A stretch of 64,000 bases of DNA from Intestinimonas massiliensis (ex Afouda et al. 2020) (GTDB lineage: Bacteria > Bacillota > Clostridia > Oscillospirales > Oscillospiraceae): contig NZ_LN869529.1 in NCBI RefSeq assembly GCF_001244995.1, forward strand, positions 379,454 through 443,453. Direction: 5' to 3'. The first letter of the stretch is position 1; each line of letters opens with the position of its first letter. The position numbers were made by a program, and so were the translations under genes. Below, in pieces: positions 16,708 through 23,543 of the stretch. The notes under the pieces are model-generated. The model saw only the letters and a list, made by a program, of their open reading frames with translations. It did no database searches and was not told where the DNA came from.

Positions 16708-17967
16708 CTACTGGTACTGTTTCATGAGCTCCTGGGCGTACTCCAGGCGGACGTTCTTTTCGGCGACCATCTGCTTGACGATCCGTTCCAGCACTTCGCC
16801 CTTGGCCCCGGCGGTGGCGGCCAGGTTGCGGGCGTGGAGGGACATGTGCCCGCGCTGGATGCCCTCGGTGGCCAGGGCCTTGATGGCGGCCATGTTCTGG
16901 GCCAGGCCCACGGCAGCGATGATCTGGGCCAGCTCGCTGGCGGTCTTGACCCCCAGCATCTTCACTGCCACCTTGGCGGCGGGGTGGATCTTGGTGGCGC
17001 CGCCCACCAGACCCACGGCCATGGGCATCTCGATGGAGCCCACCAGGTCGCCGTCGGCGTTCTTTTCCCAGGTGGCGAAGGGGGAGTAGTGCCCGCTGCG
17101 GGCTGCGTAGGCGTGGGCCCCCGACTCGATGGCCCGGGTGTCGTTGCCGGTGGCGATGACCACGGGAATGACGCCGTTCATGATCCCCTTGTTGTTGGTG
17201 GCGGCCCGGTAGGGGTCGGCGGCGGCGAAGGCGTAGGCGGCGATCATTTTGTCCACGACTTCTTCTCCGCCCACGGCCTCCTTCTTGAACACGGCCCGGG
17301 CGCGGGCCAGACGGCGGTCGGCCAGATTGGAGAGGATGCGCAGCTCCGCGCGGCCGCCGGTCAGCTCCTCCAAGAAGGGGGCCACGGCCTCGGCCATGGT
17401 GTTGACCGCGTTGGCGCCCATGGCGTCCCCAGTGTCCACCAGAAGGTGGACGATGACCATGGGCCCCACGATGGAGTCCAGGATGCGCACCTCCACGTCC
17501 TTGACGCCGCCGCCCAGGCTCACCAGCACAGGGTCCTTTGCGTTGCAGATCTCCGCGATCTGCGCCTTGTGCTCCAGGATCTTGCCCTTGGCGTAATGGG
17601 GAGTGGGCACGTCCAGAAGTTGAATCTGGGAGATCATGATGTTGCCGGTGTAGTCGGTGGTGAAGCCGCCGCCGGGCCGGGCCATCTTGGCGGCGTTGGA
17701 GCAGGCGGCCAGGACGGAGGGTTCCTCAGAGGCCATGGGGATGACGTAATCCTTGCCGTTGATCACGAAGTTGATGGCCACGCCCAGGGGATAGGTATAG
17801 CGGCCGATGACGTTCTCGATCATATGGTCGGCCTTGTCCATATCCAGAGAGTTGGCGTCCTTGAGAATGGCCTGTTCTTCTTGGGTCAGGCCGCAGAACT
17901 CGGCCACCTCCTTCATACGTTCCTCGGTGGAAAGCTTAAAGAATCCGGAATAGCTGCTGGTTTTCAT
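16708..17967 (-). CDS. mvaA: Class II 3-hydroxy-3-methylglutaryl-CoA reductase (degradative type)
   Basis: A 419-residue class II HMG-CoA reductase. ENVIGRYTYPLGVAIN and EEPSVLAACSNAAK form the HMG-binding region, DAMGANAVNTMAE the nucleotide region, GGATKIHP carries the catalytic lysine, and GHMSLHARN near the C-terminus carries the catalytic histidine. In Pseudomonas mevalonii this class works in reverse, oxidising mevalonate to HMG-CoA with NAD. Here it is directly downstream of an HMG-CoA lyase homologue and upstream of a transporter, the layout expected for catabolism. A biosynthetic role is less likely, because no mevalonate kinase or IPP genes are nearby. Confidence 0.93.
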   Translation of the reverse strand: MKTSSYSGFFKLSTEERMKEVAEFCGLTQEEQAILKDANSLDMDKADHMIENVIGRYTYPLGVAINFVINGKDYVIPMASEEPSVLAACSNAAKMARPGGGFTTDYTGNIMISQIQLLDVPTPHYAKGKILEHKAQIAEICNAKDPVLVSLGGGVKDVEVRILDSIVGPMVIVHLLVDTGDAMGANAVNTMAEAVAPFLEELTGGRAELRILSNLADRRLARARAVFKKEAVGGEEVVDKMIAAYAFAAADPYRAATNNKGIMNGVIPVVIATGNDTRAIESGAHAYAARSGHYSPFATWEKNADGDLVGSIEMPMAVGLVGGATKIHPAAKVAVKMLGVKTASELAQIIAAVGLAQNMAAIKALATEGIQRGHMSLHARNLAATAGAKGEVLERIVKQMVAEKNVRLEYAQELMKQYQ

Positions 17968-18007
17968 ATGGCGTTTCCTCCTTGCGTCATTCAGCGTTGG
18001 GGTGCGG

Positions 18008-18976
18008 TCACTGGATATGGCTGGTGAACGAATCCAGCCGACGGCCCAAGATGCGTTCCAGCATGCGGCAGATCTGATAGCATTTGTGCTCGTCCACGCC
18101 GGTCTCTACGCCCATGCCGTTGAGCATGGTCACGAAGTCGCAGGTCTCCACCAGGCCGGTGCGGCAGTTGTCATAGTAATAGGCTCCGGCACCCTTTACA
18201 GGTACGCCGTCCACAATGTTGGCTACCTGCCCACCGATGCCGCCCATGGAGCAGTCAAAGGTGCTCACCCCCGCCTGGGCCGCGGCGTAGTAGGCGGTCA
18301 TGCCCATGCCGTACACATCGTGGACGTGGAAGGAGTGCATGTTCCGGTCGGGGTATTTTTCCAACACGTTGGAGAAATATTCGTAGACTCGGTCGGGTGT
18401 GGCGGTGCCCTCGGTATCCGAGTGCTCGATTTCGTCAAAACCGATGGAGAAGGTGCGGTCCACGAACTCATAGGCCCGTTCGATGAGCACCTCGCCTTGG
18501 ACCGGGCAGCCGAAGATGGTGCCTACGTTGGCAAATACGTGCTTTACGCCGTGGTCGTGGAGGAACTTCACGTTCTGCTCTGCCTCCCGGAAAAGCTCCT
18601 CGTGGGTGCGGTTCATGTTCTTGCGGGCGTAGGCCTCGCTGGTGGCGAGCTGGCCGCACAGGACCCGGTCGATCTGGGCCCCCTTGTCCAAGGCGTCCAC
18701 CGTCCGCTCGCAGGCCTTGGTGTTCAGAGCTAGGACGGTGTACTCCACGTCCGTCCGTTTCGGCAGGCCGGCAAGGACATGCTCAATGTCCTTGAATTGC
18801 GGGACGTATTTCACATGACTGAAGGTGCCCACCTCGAACCGCCGGAAGCCGGCTTCGATCAGCCTGTTGGCGATCCACAGCTTGGTCTCGGTGGGGAGGA
18901 ACATCTCCTCATGCTGGATACCGTCCCGCAAAGTGACGTCAATGACGTCGATGTGCTTGGGGAAGGTCAGCGGCAT
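18008..18976 (-). CDS. HMG-CoA lyase-like DRE-TIM aldolase lacking the signature cysteine
   Basis: A 322-residue member of the DRE-TIM superfamily. DVTLRDGIQHEE at residues 11-22 corresponds to the catalytic RDG region of HMG-CoA lyase, VPQFKDIEHVL is lyase-like, and HSFHVHD supplies the metal-binding His-x-His. The lyase signature GLGGCPYA is replaced by GIGGQVAN, so the usual catalytic-loop cysteine is glutamine. The start ATG at 18976 has AGGAG upstream, and a -24/-12 promoter lies about 55 bp further. First gene of the operon with class II HMG-CoA reductase, supporting cleavage of HMG-CoA to acetyl-CoA and acetoacetate. The missing cysteine leaves another acyl-CoA substrate possible. Confidence 0.75.
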   Translation of the reverse strand: MPLTFPKHIDVIDVTLRDGIQHEEMFLPTETKLWIANRLIEAGFRRFEVGTFSHVKYVPQFKDIEHVLAGLPKRTDVEYTVLALNTKACERTVDALDKGAQIDRVLCGQLATSEAYARKNMNRTHEELFREAEQNVKFLHDHGVKHVFANVGTIFGCPVQGEVLIERAYEFVDRTFSIGFDEIEHSDTEGTATPDRVYEYFSNVLEKYPDRNMHSFHVHDVYGMGMTAYYAAAQAGVSTFDCSMGGIGGQVANIVDGVPVKGAGAYYYDNCRTGLVETCDFVTMLNGMGVETGVDEHKCYQICRMLERILGRRLDSFTSHIQ

Positions 18977-19031
18977 ACTGCAAGTCTCCTTTCTGTCAGG
19001 GGTTTGGAATTTGGCTGCTGCTTTATAGAAC

Positions 19032-19048
19032 AGCAATCCACGTGCCAA
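19032..19048 (-). promoter_or_regulatory. Consensus sigma-54 promoter of the HMG-CoA operon
   Basis: On the minus strand TGGCACGTGGATTGCT matches the sigma-54 consensus TGGCACG-N4-TTGCW at every defined base. It lies 56-72 bp upstream of the lyase-like start, with dyads and a sigma-54 activator gene directly upstream. Confidence 0.92.
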
Positions 19049-19121
19049 ATTTCCTCCACGGGACGAAGCCTTGGGCCACAAAGGATACGCCCGTTGGGGC
19101 AAAGGGCTGCCTAGGATGGAG

Positions 19122-19186
19122 TGCCAATTCTGGCACAAAAGGCAAAAAACAACGGTGCCAAAAATGGCATAGCGCCATTTTTGGCA
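19122..19186. promoter_or_regulatory. Three TGCCA-N4-TGGCA dyads: candidate activator binding sites
   Basis: Sites at 19122-19135 (TGCCAATTCTGGCA), 19156-19169 (TGCCAAAAATGGCA) and 19173-19186 (CGCCATTTTTGGCA) share one dyad rule. Centres are 34 and 17 bp apart, and the nearest is about 90 bp upstream of the -12 element. This is the normal layout for an enhancer-binding protein, most simply the one encoded at 19200-20777. Sites two and three together form the hairpin of that gene's own terminator. Confidence 0.7.
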
Positions 19187-19190
19187 CCGT
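19153..19190 (-). terminator. Terminator of the second sigma-54 activator gene, overlapping activator sites
   Basis: A perfect inverted repeat of about 17 bp (19153-19169 with 19174-19190, loop of 4) is followed on the minus strand by TTGTTTTTTG. It lies 10 bp beyond the activator stop codon. The same bases contain two of the TGCCA-N4-TGGCA dyads, so the element appears to be dual-use. Confidence 0.8.
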
Positions 19191-19199
19191 GGACAGCGG

Positions 19200-20777
19200 T
19201 CAGAGCCGGTGCTGGCTGAGCTTGCGGTAAAAGGTGCGGCGGCTGAGGCCCAGAGCCTCCATGGCGCGTTTTCGGTCGCCGGGGAAGCGGGCCAGGGCGG
19301 CGGCGATGACCTGGCGTTCGTGGCGGGCCATTTCCTCGGCCAGGGTGCCGGTTTCCGGCGGGGGAGCGGCCGCCGTCTGGGGGGGTGCCGCAGGGGAGGA
19401 CTGGGGTAGGGGCTCGAAGGCGACAATCTGCTCGGGCAGGTCCTCCAGGCGGATCACAGGGCCGTGGCTGAGGACGACGACACTCTCAATCACGTTCTGG
19501 AGCTGGCGGACGTTGCCCGGCCAGGCGTAAGCCAAAAACCGCTGGTAGACCTCGCCGGAGATGTGCAGGTCTTTGTGGTATTTGCGGTTGTAGACCGACA
19601 GGTAGTGGTCCGTGAGCAACAGGATGTCGTTTCCCCGCTCCCGCAGGGGCGGGATGTGAATGGAGACCACGTTGAGCCGGTAGTAGAGGTCCTCTCGGAA
19701 GCGGCCCGAGCGGATCATTTCCTCCAGGGGCTGATTGGTGGCGGCGATGATGCGCACGTCAATGGGGATATTTTTCTGGCGGCCCAGCTTTTCGATCTCT
19801 CCCTCCTGGAGTACGCGCAGCAGCTTGGCCTGCATGGGCATGGGCATATCGCCGATTTCGTCCAGAAGGAGGGTTCCGCCCTGGGCCAACTGGAATTTGC
19901 CCATACTGCCGCCCCGCTTGGCCCCGGTGAAGGCCCCTTCCTCATAGCCAAAGAGTTCGCTCTCAATGAGGGTCTCCGGGATGGCGGAGCAGTTGACGGT
20001 GATGAAGGGCTTGTCTTTCCGGGCGCTGTTGTCCCGCAGGATGCGGGTAAACACCTCTTTGCCCACGCCGTTCTCGCCCCGCAGCAGGACCGCCGCGTCG
20101 GTCTTGGCCACCGTCACCGCCTTCAGGATGCTGTTGGTGTAAACCTTGCTCTCACCAATCACTTGGCTCTGCTTCAGGACGGTCTCGGCCTCCAACTGGC
20201 GGCTGTATTCCTCCGCCACCTGGGAGATGCGCTCCACCTCCTGGTTGAGCTCGTTGAGGCGGGTGATGTCGGTGAAGATGGACATGGCCCCCTGGAACCG
20301 GCCGTGAAGGAATGTGGGGTAGACGCGGATGGATACGTACTTGTTGATGCTGCGAATCAACTGCTTTTTCTCCGAGACTGGCCTGTGTGGAGGCTTGAGC
20401 ACGGTGAGCAGGGCAGAAGAAGGTTCCAAGCGCTGGAGATAGCGCCCGAGCACCCGGCCCACCGGTACTCCCAGGACTTTGGTGTAGGAGGGATTCACGT
20501 AGTAGATGCGTCCCTCCCGATCAATGGCGATAACCGCCTCGTCGATCTTGTCCAGGATGGCCATAAACCGCTCCGGGAGCTGGGTGCCGCGCAGGTACTC
20601 CAGGAGCTCCCGCTTGACGCTGCCTACGCACTTCCCAGTGCCGTCCACCACCCGCACTAGGGTGTCCTCACGGGGGATGGCGTCCAAGTCCAGATCCAGG
20701 GTATTCCCGTCCGCAGGCAGGGCGGATACGGAGACCGTATCCGTCAGCCTGGGGTTCATCACATCCCGCCAGAGCAT
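19200..20777 (-). CDS. PAS-domain sigma-54-dependent activator of the HMG-CoA operon
   Basis: A 525-residue enhancer-binding protein. An N-terminal region of about 75 residues precedes a PAS domain (about 85-190). A coiled linker leads into the AAA+ domain, with Walker A GENGVGKE near 233 and GAFTGA near 280. A Fis-type helix-turn-helix is at the extreme C-terminus (RKRAMEALGLSRRTFYRKLS). A long proline/alanine linker at about 410-480 separates the AAA+ and DNA-binding parts. ATG 20777 is preferred to ATG 20783 for ribosome-site spacing. The consensus -24/-12 promoter immediately downstream is its evident target, so it should respond to the operon's substrate through PAS. Confidence 0.92.
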   Translation of the reverse strand: MLWRDVMNPRLTDTVSVSALPADGNTLDLDLDAIPREDTLVRVVDGTGKCVGSVKRELLEYLRGTQLPERFMAILDKIDEAVIAIDREGRIYYVNPSYTKVLGVPVGRVLGRYLQRLEPSSALLTVLKPPHRPVSEKKQLIRSINKYVSIRVYPTFLHGRFQGAMSIFTDITRLNELNQEVERISQVAEEYSRQLEAETVLKQSQVIGESKVYTNSILKAVTVAKTDAAVLLRGENGVGKEVFTRILRDNSARKDKPFITVNCSAIPETLIESELFGYEEGAFTGAKRGGSMGKFQLAQGGTLLLDEIGDMPMPMQAKLLRVLQEGEIEKLGRQKNIPIDVRIIAATNQPLEEMIRSGRFREDLYYRLNVVSIHIPPLRERGNDILLLTDHYLSVYNRKYHKDLHISGEVYQRFLAYAWPGNVRQLQNVIESVVVLSHGPVIRLEDLPEQIVAFEPLPQSSPAAPPQTAAAPPPETGTLAEEMARHERQVIAAALARFPGDRKRAMEALGLSRRTFYRKLSQHRL

Positions 20778-20916
20778 AGCCATTCCCTCCCTCGTCCGTT
20801 TTAGCTCATTGTATCGAAGGGATGGGACGATGTAAAGAGGAAAATCGAAGATGCGACCAGAAACAAGGCCGCCTACCGGGTGGCAGCCGGTCCGACTGTG
20901 TTCGGTTCGCGTTCCT

Positions 20917-20944
20917 CCCTTCCTGCGGCTGGCCGCAGGAAGGG
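20917..20944. repeat. 12-bp perfect inverted repeat upstream of the activator gene
   Basis: CCCTTCCTGCGG and its complement flank a CTGG loop, about 140 bp upstream of the sigma-54 activator start. No T run follows on either strand. It may be an mRNA leader structure or the palindromic end of decayed DNA. Confidence 0.4.
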
Positions 20945-20989
20945 GCAGGCCCGGCTCAGGGCTGCGGGTTCTCGCTTCCCGGGACGCGC

Positions 20990-21240
20990 TGGTCCTCCTC
21001 GGGAAGTTGAGCTGCTTCCGGGTGTTCTCCATCGAATCCGTGCAGTTGGAATAGAAAGGGGCAGCCGGTTGGTGGAGATGCCCGACTTCTCGGCCATGGC
21101 GTTGATCTGGTCCCAGCTTGCCCGATCATCGCCCTCAGCACCAGATCGTACAGATCGCCGCACTTGCCCTCGTGAGAGAGCAAGGCCGGTTTGATCTCTC
21201 TGCCACGATCTTCTCAAGGCTCAGGAACATCTCCGGGAGC
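20990..21240 (-). pseudogene. Multiply frameshifted gene remnant
   Basis: On the minus strand, protein-like stretches appear in successive different frames: EMFLSLEKIVAER, then PALLSHEGKCGDLYDLVLRA, then WDQINAMAEKSGISTNRL, then FYSNCTDSMENTRKQLNF. At least three frame changes are needed to join them, so this reads as a decayed gene. I do not recognise the family. It fills most of the 770-bp space between the sigma-54 activator and the recombinase fragment; the remainder (21240-21548) shows no gene. Confidence 0.35.
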
Positions 21241-21368
21241 CAAACATCAAAGCGTGCTGTATGGCTTTTGCTTTCTGGTATTTGAGCGAGATGTGCGGCG
21301 TCAATCTGCTAGCGATGATTTCAGTTGTTAGAACACTTCATGAGGCTGTCCAAGCCGCATAACACAAG

Positions 21369-21396
21369 GCCCGCCGGTCAGAGATGACCGGCGGGC
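21369..21396. terminator. GC-rich hairpin with GAGA tetraloop
   Basis: A perfect 12-bp stem (GCCCGCCGGTCA and its complement) closes a GAGA loop. The plus-strand flank GATATTTTGCT is only weakly T-rich. Possible terminator at the left edge of the mobile region, or a REP-like palindrome. Confidence 0.45.
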
Positions 21397-21548
21397 GATA
21401 TTTTGCTCAGATTACCTTTCCCATATCCTCAAGGTTTTAAGCCCTACTTACGTTACTTTCCGATGTACAACTAAATATAAAAGCAACGGTGTACAAGGGG
21501 CTACAAGCGGTATAAAGAAACATGTGGTTTGATAGAGTGGAAAAGGGG

Positions 21549-22190
21549 TCATATTTTCCACTCTATTTTTACATAGTCGCTGGTTGCGCTGATTGATGAA
21601 ATCAGGCCGTCAGCGGCTTTTCGTTTGTCCTCAAAGCTGATATGCTCCCAATCGTCCAGATACCCGGACAGCAATTCAATCTGCTGGGAGGACAGCGTTT
21701 CAACGGACAGGTCGGCAATCGCCTTTGACAGCTTTTTGCGGCGGTCGTCTAAATCCTCGATTTTCTTGTTGGCGTAGGCAAGCAAGGTAGCGTTGGCCCC
21801 GGTCAGCGTATCAAGCAGTTTTTCAATCTCGGCCTCTACCTGTGCAAGCTCCACCTGATAGGCGGTAATCTTGGGATTGACTTTTCCCTCGCCGCCCTGG
21901 AGCAGCTTGAACTCCCGGAACTTTTCTCCCATAGCGGTAAAAATGAATTGTTCAAACTCATTCTTGCGGAGTGTGCCGCATCCCGGACAGCCTTTGTGGT
22001 CGGCTCGCTTGGAACAGCGGAGGTATTCATAGCCGGAGGGGTTATGGGTCGTTTTGAGAGCGTACCCACATTTCCCACATTTGATTTTCCCGGCCAGCCA
22101 AGTATTCCGGGCCTTGCGCCCATTCTGGAAGGTGATGTTGGTCATTAGCTTCTTGCGGCACCGGAGCCACACATCCGAAGGGATATGCCA
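21549..22190 (-). pseudogene. C-terminal fragment of a large serine recombinase
   Basis: About 210 residues from the C-terminal half of a transposon-type serine integrase. The start of a recombinase domain (VWLRCRKKLMTN) is followed by the zinc ribbon IKCGKCGYALK with its second pair of cysteines in LRCSKRADHKGCPGC. A long coiled-coil (EVEAEIEKLLDTL type) follows. The N-terminal catalytic domain with the active serine is absent; similarity stops near 22190, where unrelated plus-strand sequence begins. A relic of a Tn4451/Tn5397-like element, not an active enzyme. Confidence 0.85.
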
Positions 22191-22243
22191 AACGAAGCCA
22201 CCCAGGACGAACTGCAGCAGGCGGCAAATATTCTGGATAATCT

Positions 22244-22304
22244 TCTGAAATTCTGATAGCTATTCCGCCAAAGGTGTGGTATATGTTTGTGTCACAAGGA
22301 GGCG
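22244..22304 (+). repeat. Diverged copy of the integrase upstream region (copy A)
   Basis: TCTGAAAT, then TGATAGCTATT, then GTGGTAT-TGTTTGTGT and AAGGAGG recur in the same order and spacing at 37183-37243 (copy B), where they sit between an excisionase end and the integrase start. Here the integrase is missing and a small unrelated gene follows. A short open frame ending at 22256 (from ATG 22185, about 23 codons) occupies the place of the excisionase tail. Confidence 0.6.
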
Positions 22305-22309
22305 AAGCC

Positions 22310-22630
22310 ATGAAAAACAAACTGCTCAAAGAGCTGTACGACTGCTTCTATGTGCCGCCGGAACTCCCGGCGCAGAAGAAGGAAATCGAGGAATGCCACC
22401 AGGCGCTCATAAAGGTATTGGATAAACCGGAGCGCCGACTGGTGCTTCAGGTCATCGACGCCAAAGATCAAATCGTGGAGGACACCTCCATCGACAGCTT
22501 TATCTCTGGATTTACGCTGGCGTGGAAGCTGTCCGCAGAACTGAACAATTACGAAAACGAGCGCTTAGTCTCCTGCCGCACCGGGAGACTGGGCGCTCGT
22601 TTCACAATCAAAAAGGAGGAGCCAAAATGA
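22310..22630 (+). CDS. Small conserved hypothetical protein, DUF6809-like
   Basis: A 106-residue soluble protein. The pattern LLKELYD near the start and SFISGFTLAWKLSAEL near residue 65-80 resembles the DUF6809 family of Clostridia, from memory. The ATG at 22310 has AAGGAGG six bases upstream; that ribosome site is part of the element shared with the integrase at 37 kb. It overlaps the next gene by 4 bp (ATGA). No function known. Confidence 0.55.
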   Translation: MKNKLLKELYDCFYVPPELPAQKKEIEECHQALIKVLDKPERRLVLQVIDAKDQIVEDTSIDSFISGFTLAWKLSAELNNYENERLVSCRTGRLGARFTIKKEEPK

Positions 22631-23118
22631 AAAAGAGATTCATCATTACCGCTGCAATTGGCGCCTGTCTCGCCCTGTGTGCCGCTGTGTGGCCGCAGGC
22701 TGAAACAGTAGAGAAATCACCACTGCCGAGTGAAACGCCAGCCGTGACCGCCTCACAGCCGACACCTACGGAGCCAGAGAAATTGGTGTTGACTGTGACA
22801 ACAGAGAAAGAAGTGGTCGAAATACCCGAAGCCGGGCCTGCCCCGGAAACAACCTCCGAGGAGCCAACTACTCCTGAAATAGAAAAGCAAGCTGAAGCGG
22901 AGCAGGAACCCGCAACGCCTGCGCAGCCAGAGCCTATCCAGGCACCGCCAGCACAATCGGAACCTGAACCGACACTGGAGCCTGAAGCCAGCGAGAACAG
23001 CTCGGAGGATATGGTCTATGTCGAGGGCTTCGGTTGGATAGAAAGCCAGGGACCCAACCAGGTCGAGTATGCCGAGGATATGTACGAGAACGGCAACAAA
23101 ATCGGCAGCATGGGCTGA
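22627..23118 (+). CDS. Exported Pro/Glu-rich protein, DUF6550-like C-terminus
   Basis: A 163-residue protein. A signal-like hydrophobic N-terminus (about residues 5-20, ending near ALCAAVW) may anchor it. A low-complexity region of proline, glutamate, threonine and alanine (about 25-125) is typical of cell-wall spacers. The C-terminal DMYENGNKIGSMG recalls the DUF6550 family found near conjugative elements. Coupled by a 4-bp overlap to the upstream gene. A surface role is inferred. Confidence 0.55.
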   Translation: MKKRFIITAAIGACLALCAAVWPQAETVEKSPLPSETPAVTASQPTPTEPEKLVLTVTTEKEVVEIPEAGPAPETTSEEPTTPEIEKQAEAEQEPATPAQPEPIQAPPAQSEPEPTLEPEASENSSEDMVYVEGFGWIESQGPNQVEYAEDMYENGNKIGSMG

Positions 23119-23145
23119 CCTCAAGAACTGCGCCGCATAAACAAT

Positions 23146-23188
23146 GAAAAAGCCGCGGGAGCGAATCGGAACGCTTTCGTGGCTTTTC
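23146..23188 (+). terminator. Imperfect terminator hairpin
   Basis: GAAAAGCC at the left pairs with GGCTTTTC at the right, with a further imperfect CGGGAGCG/CGCTTTCG stem. It lies 28 bp after the preceding stop and before the XRE promoter. Confidence 0.55.
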
Positions 23189-23257
23189 GTCGCAACCGAA
23201 CAATCTGAAATCTTCTCTCTGAAATTAAAATCACAAATCTGAAAACTGGATTTTCGA

Positions 23258-23286
23258 TAGACAAAACGGCATCTTTGTGCTAAGAT
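23258..23286 (+). promoter_or_regulatory. Promoter of the first XRE / type I restriction unit
   Basis: TAGACA and TAAGAT are separated by 17 bp, about 40 bp upstream of the XRE start. TATACT a few bases later is an alternative -10. All genes from here to 35.9 kb read the same way without a clear terminator, so this may drive the whole defence unit. Confidence 0.5.
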
Positions 23287-23327
23287 TATACTGTATCATT
23301 GTAAACTCAGTGCATGAGGTGTTAATT

Positions 23328-23543
23328 ATGACTGTTTGCTACAATAAATTGTGGAAGCTCCTGATCGATAAGAATATGAAGAAGAAGGATCTGCGTCTGG
23401 CTACTGGTATGTCCACTACCGCCCTTGCCAAACTGGGCAAGAACGAGCATGTCAGCACAGAGATCCTCACAAAGATTTGCAAAGCGCTTGACTGTGACTT
23501 CTGCGACATCATTGAACTGGTGAAGGAGGAGCAGCATGATTGA
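23328..23543 (+). CDS. Small XRE/Cro-type regulator, type I RM-associated
   Basis: A 71-residue protein that is almost entirely one helix-turn-helix domain (KKKDLRLATGMSTTALAKLG). The opening LWKLLIDKNMKKKDL is nearly the same as in the 68-residue regulator at 49911, which also heads a type I restriction operon. ATG 23328 is used; the preceding in-frame codons cross the promoter. It overlaps the next gene by 8 bp. A restriction control (C protein-like) role is inferred from the repeated context. Confidence 0.8.
   Translation: MTVCYNKLWKLLIDKNMKKKDLRLATGMSTTALAKLGKNEHVSTEILTKICKALDCDFCDIIELVKEEQHD

Noticed and set aside
14726-18027. Long plus-strand frames (444-450 codons) rich in Gly, His and Asp
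   Set aside because: Their composition is that of antisense GC-rich coding DNA; the minus strand holds the TctA-like protein and HMG-CoA reductase with clear motifs.
18977-19426. 150-codon N-terminal extension of the HMG-CoA lyase-like protein
   Set aside because: It would read through the sigma-54 promoter, the activator sites and the upstream gene's terminator; AGGAG before ATG 18976 fixes the start.
20880-20970. Possible second tRNA fragment (GGTTCGCG) as the other attachment site
   Set aside because: No anticodon stem or acceptor sequence matches the tRNA-Pro fragment at 40671-40715; the resemblance is limited to a few bases.
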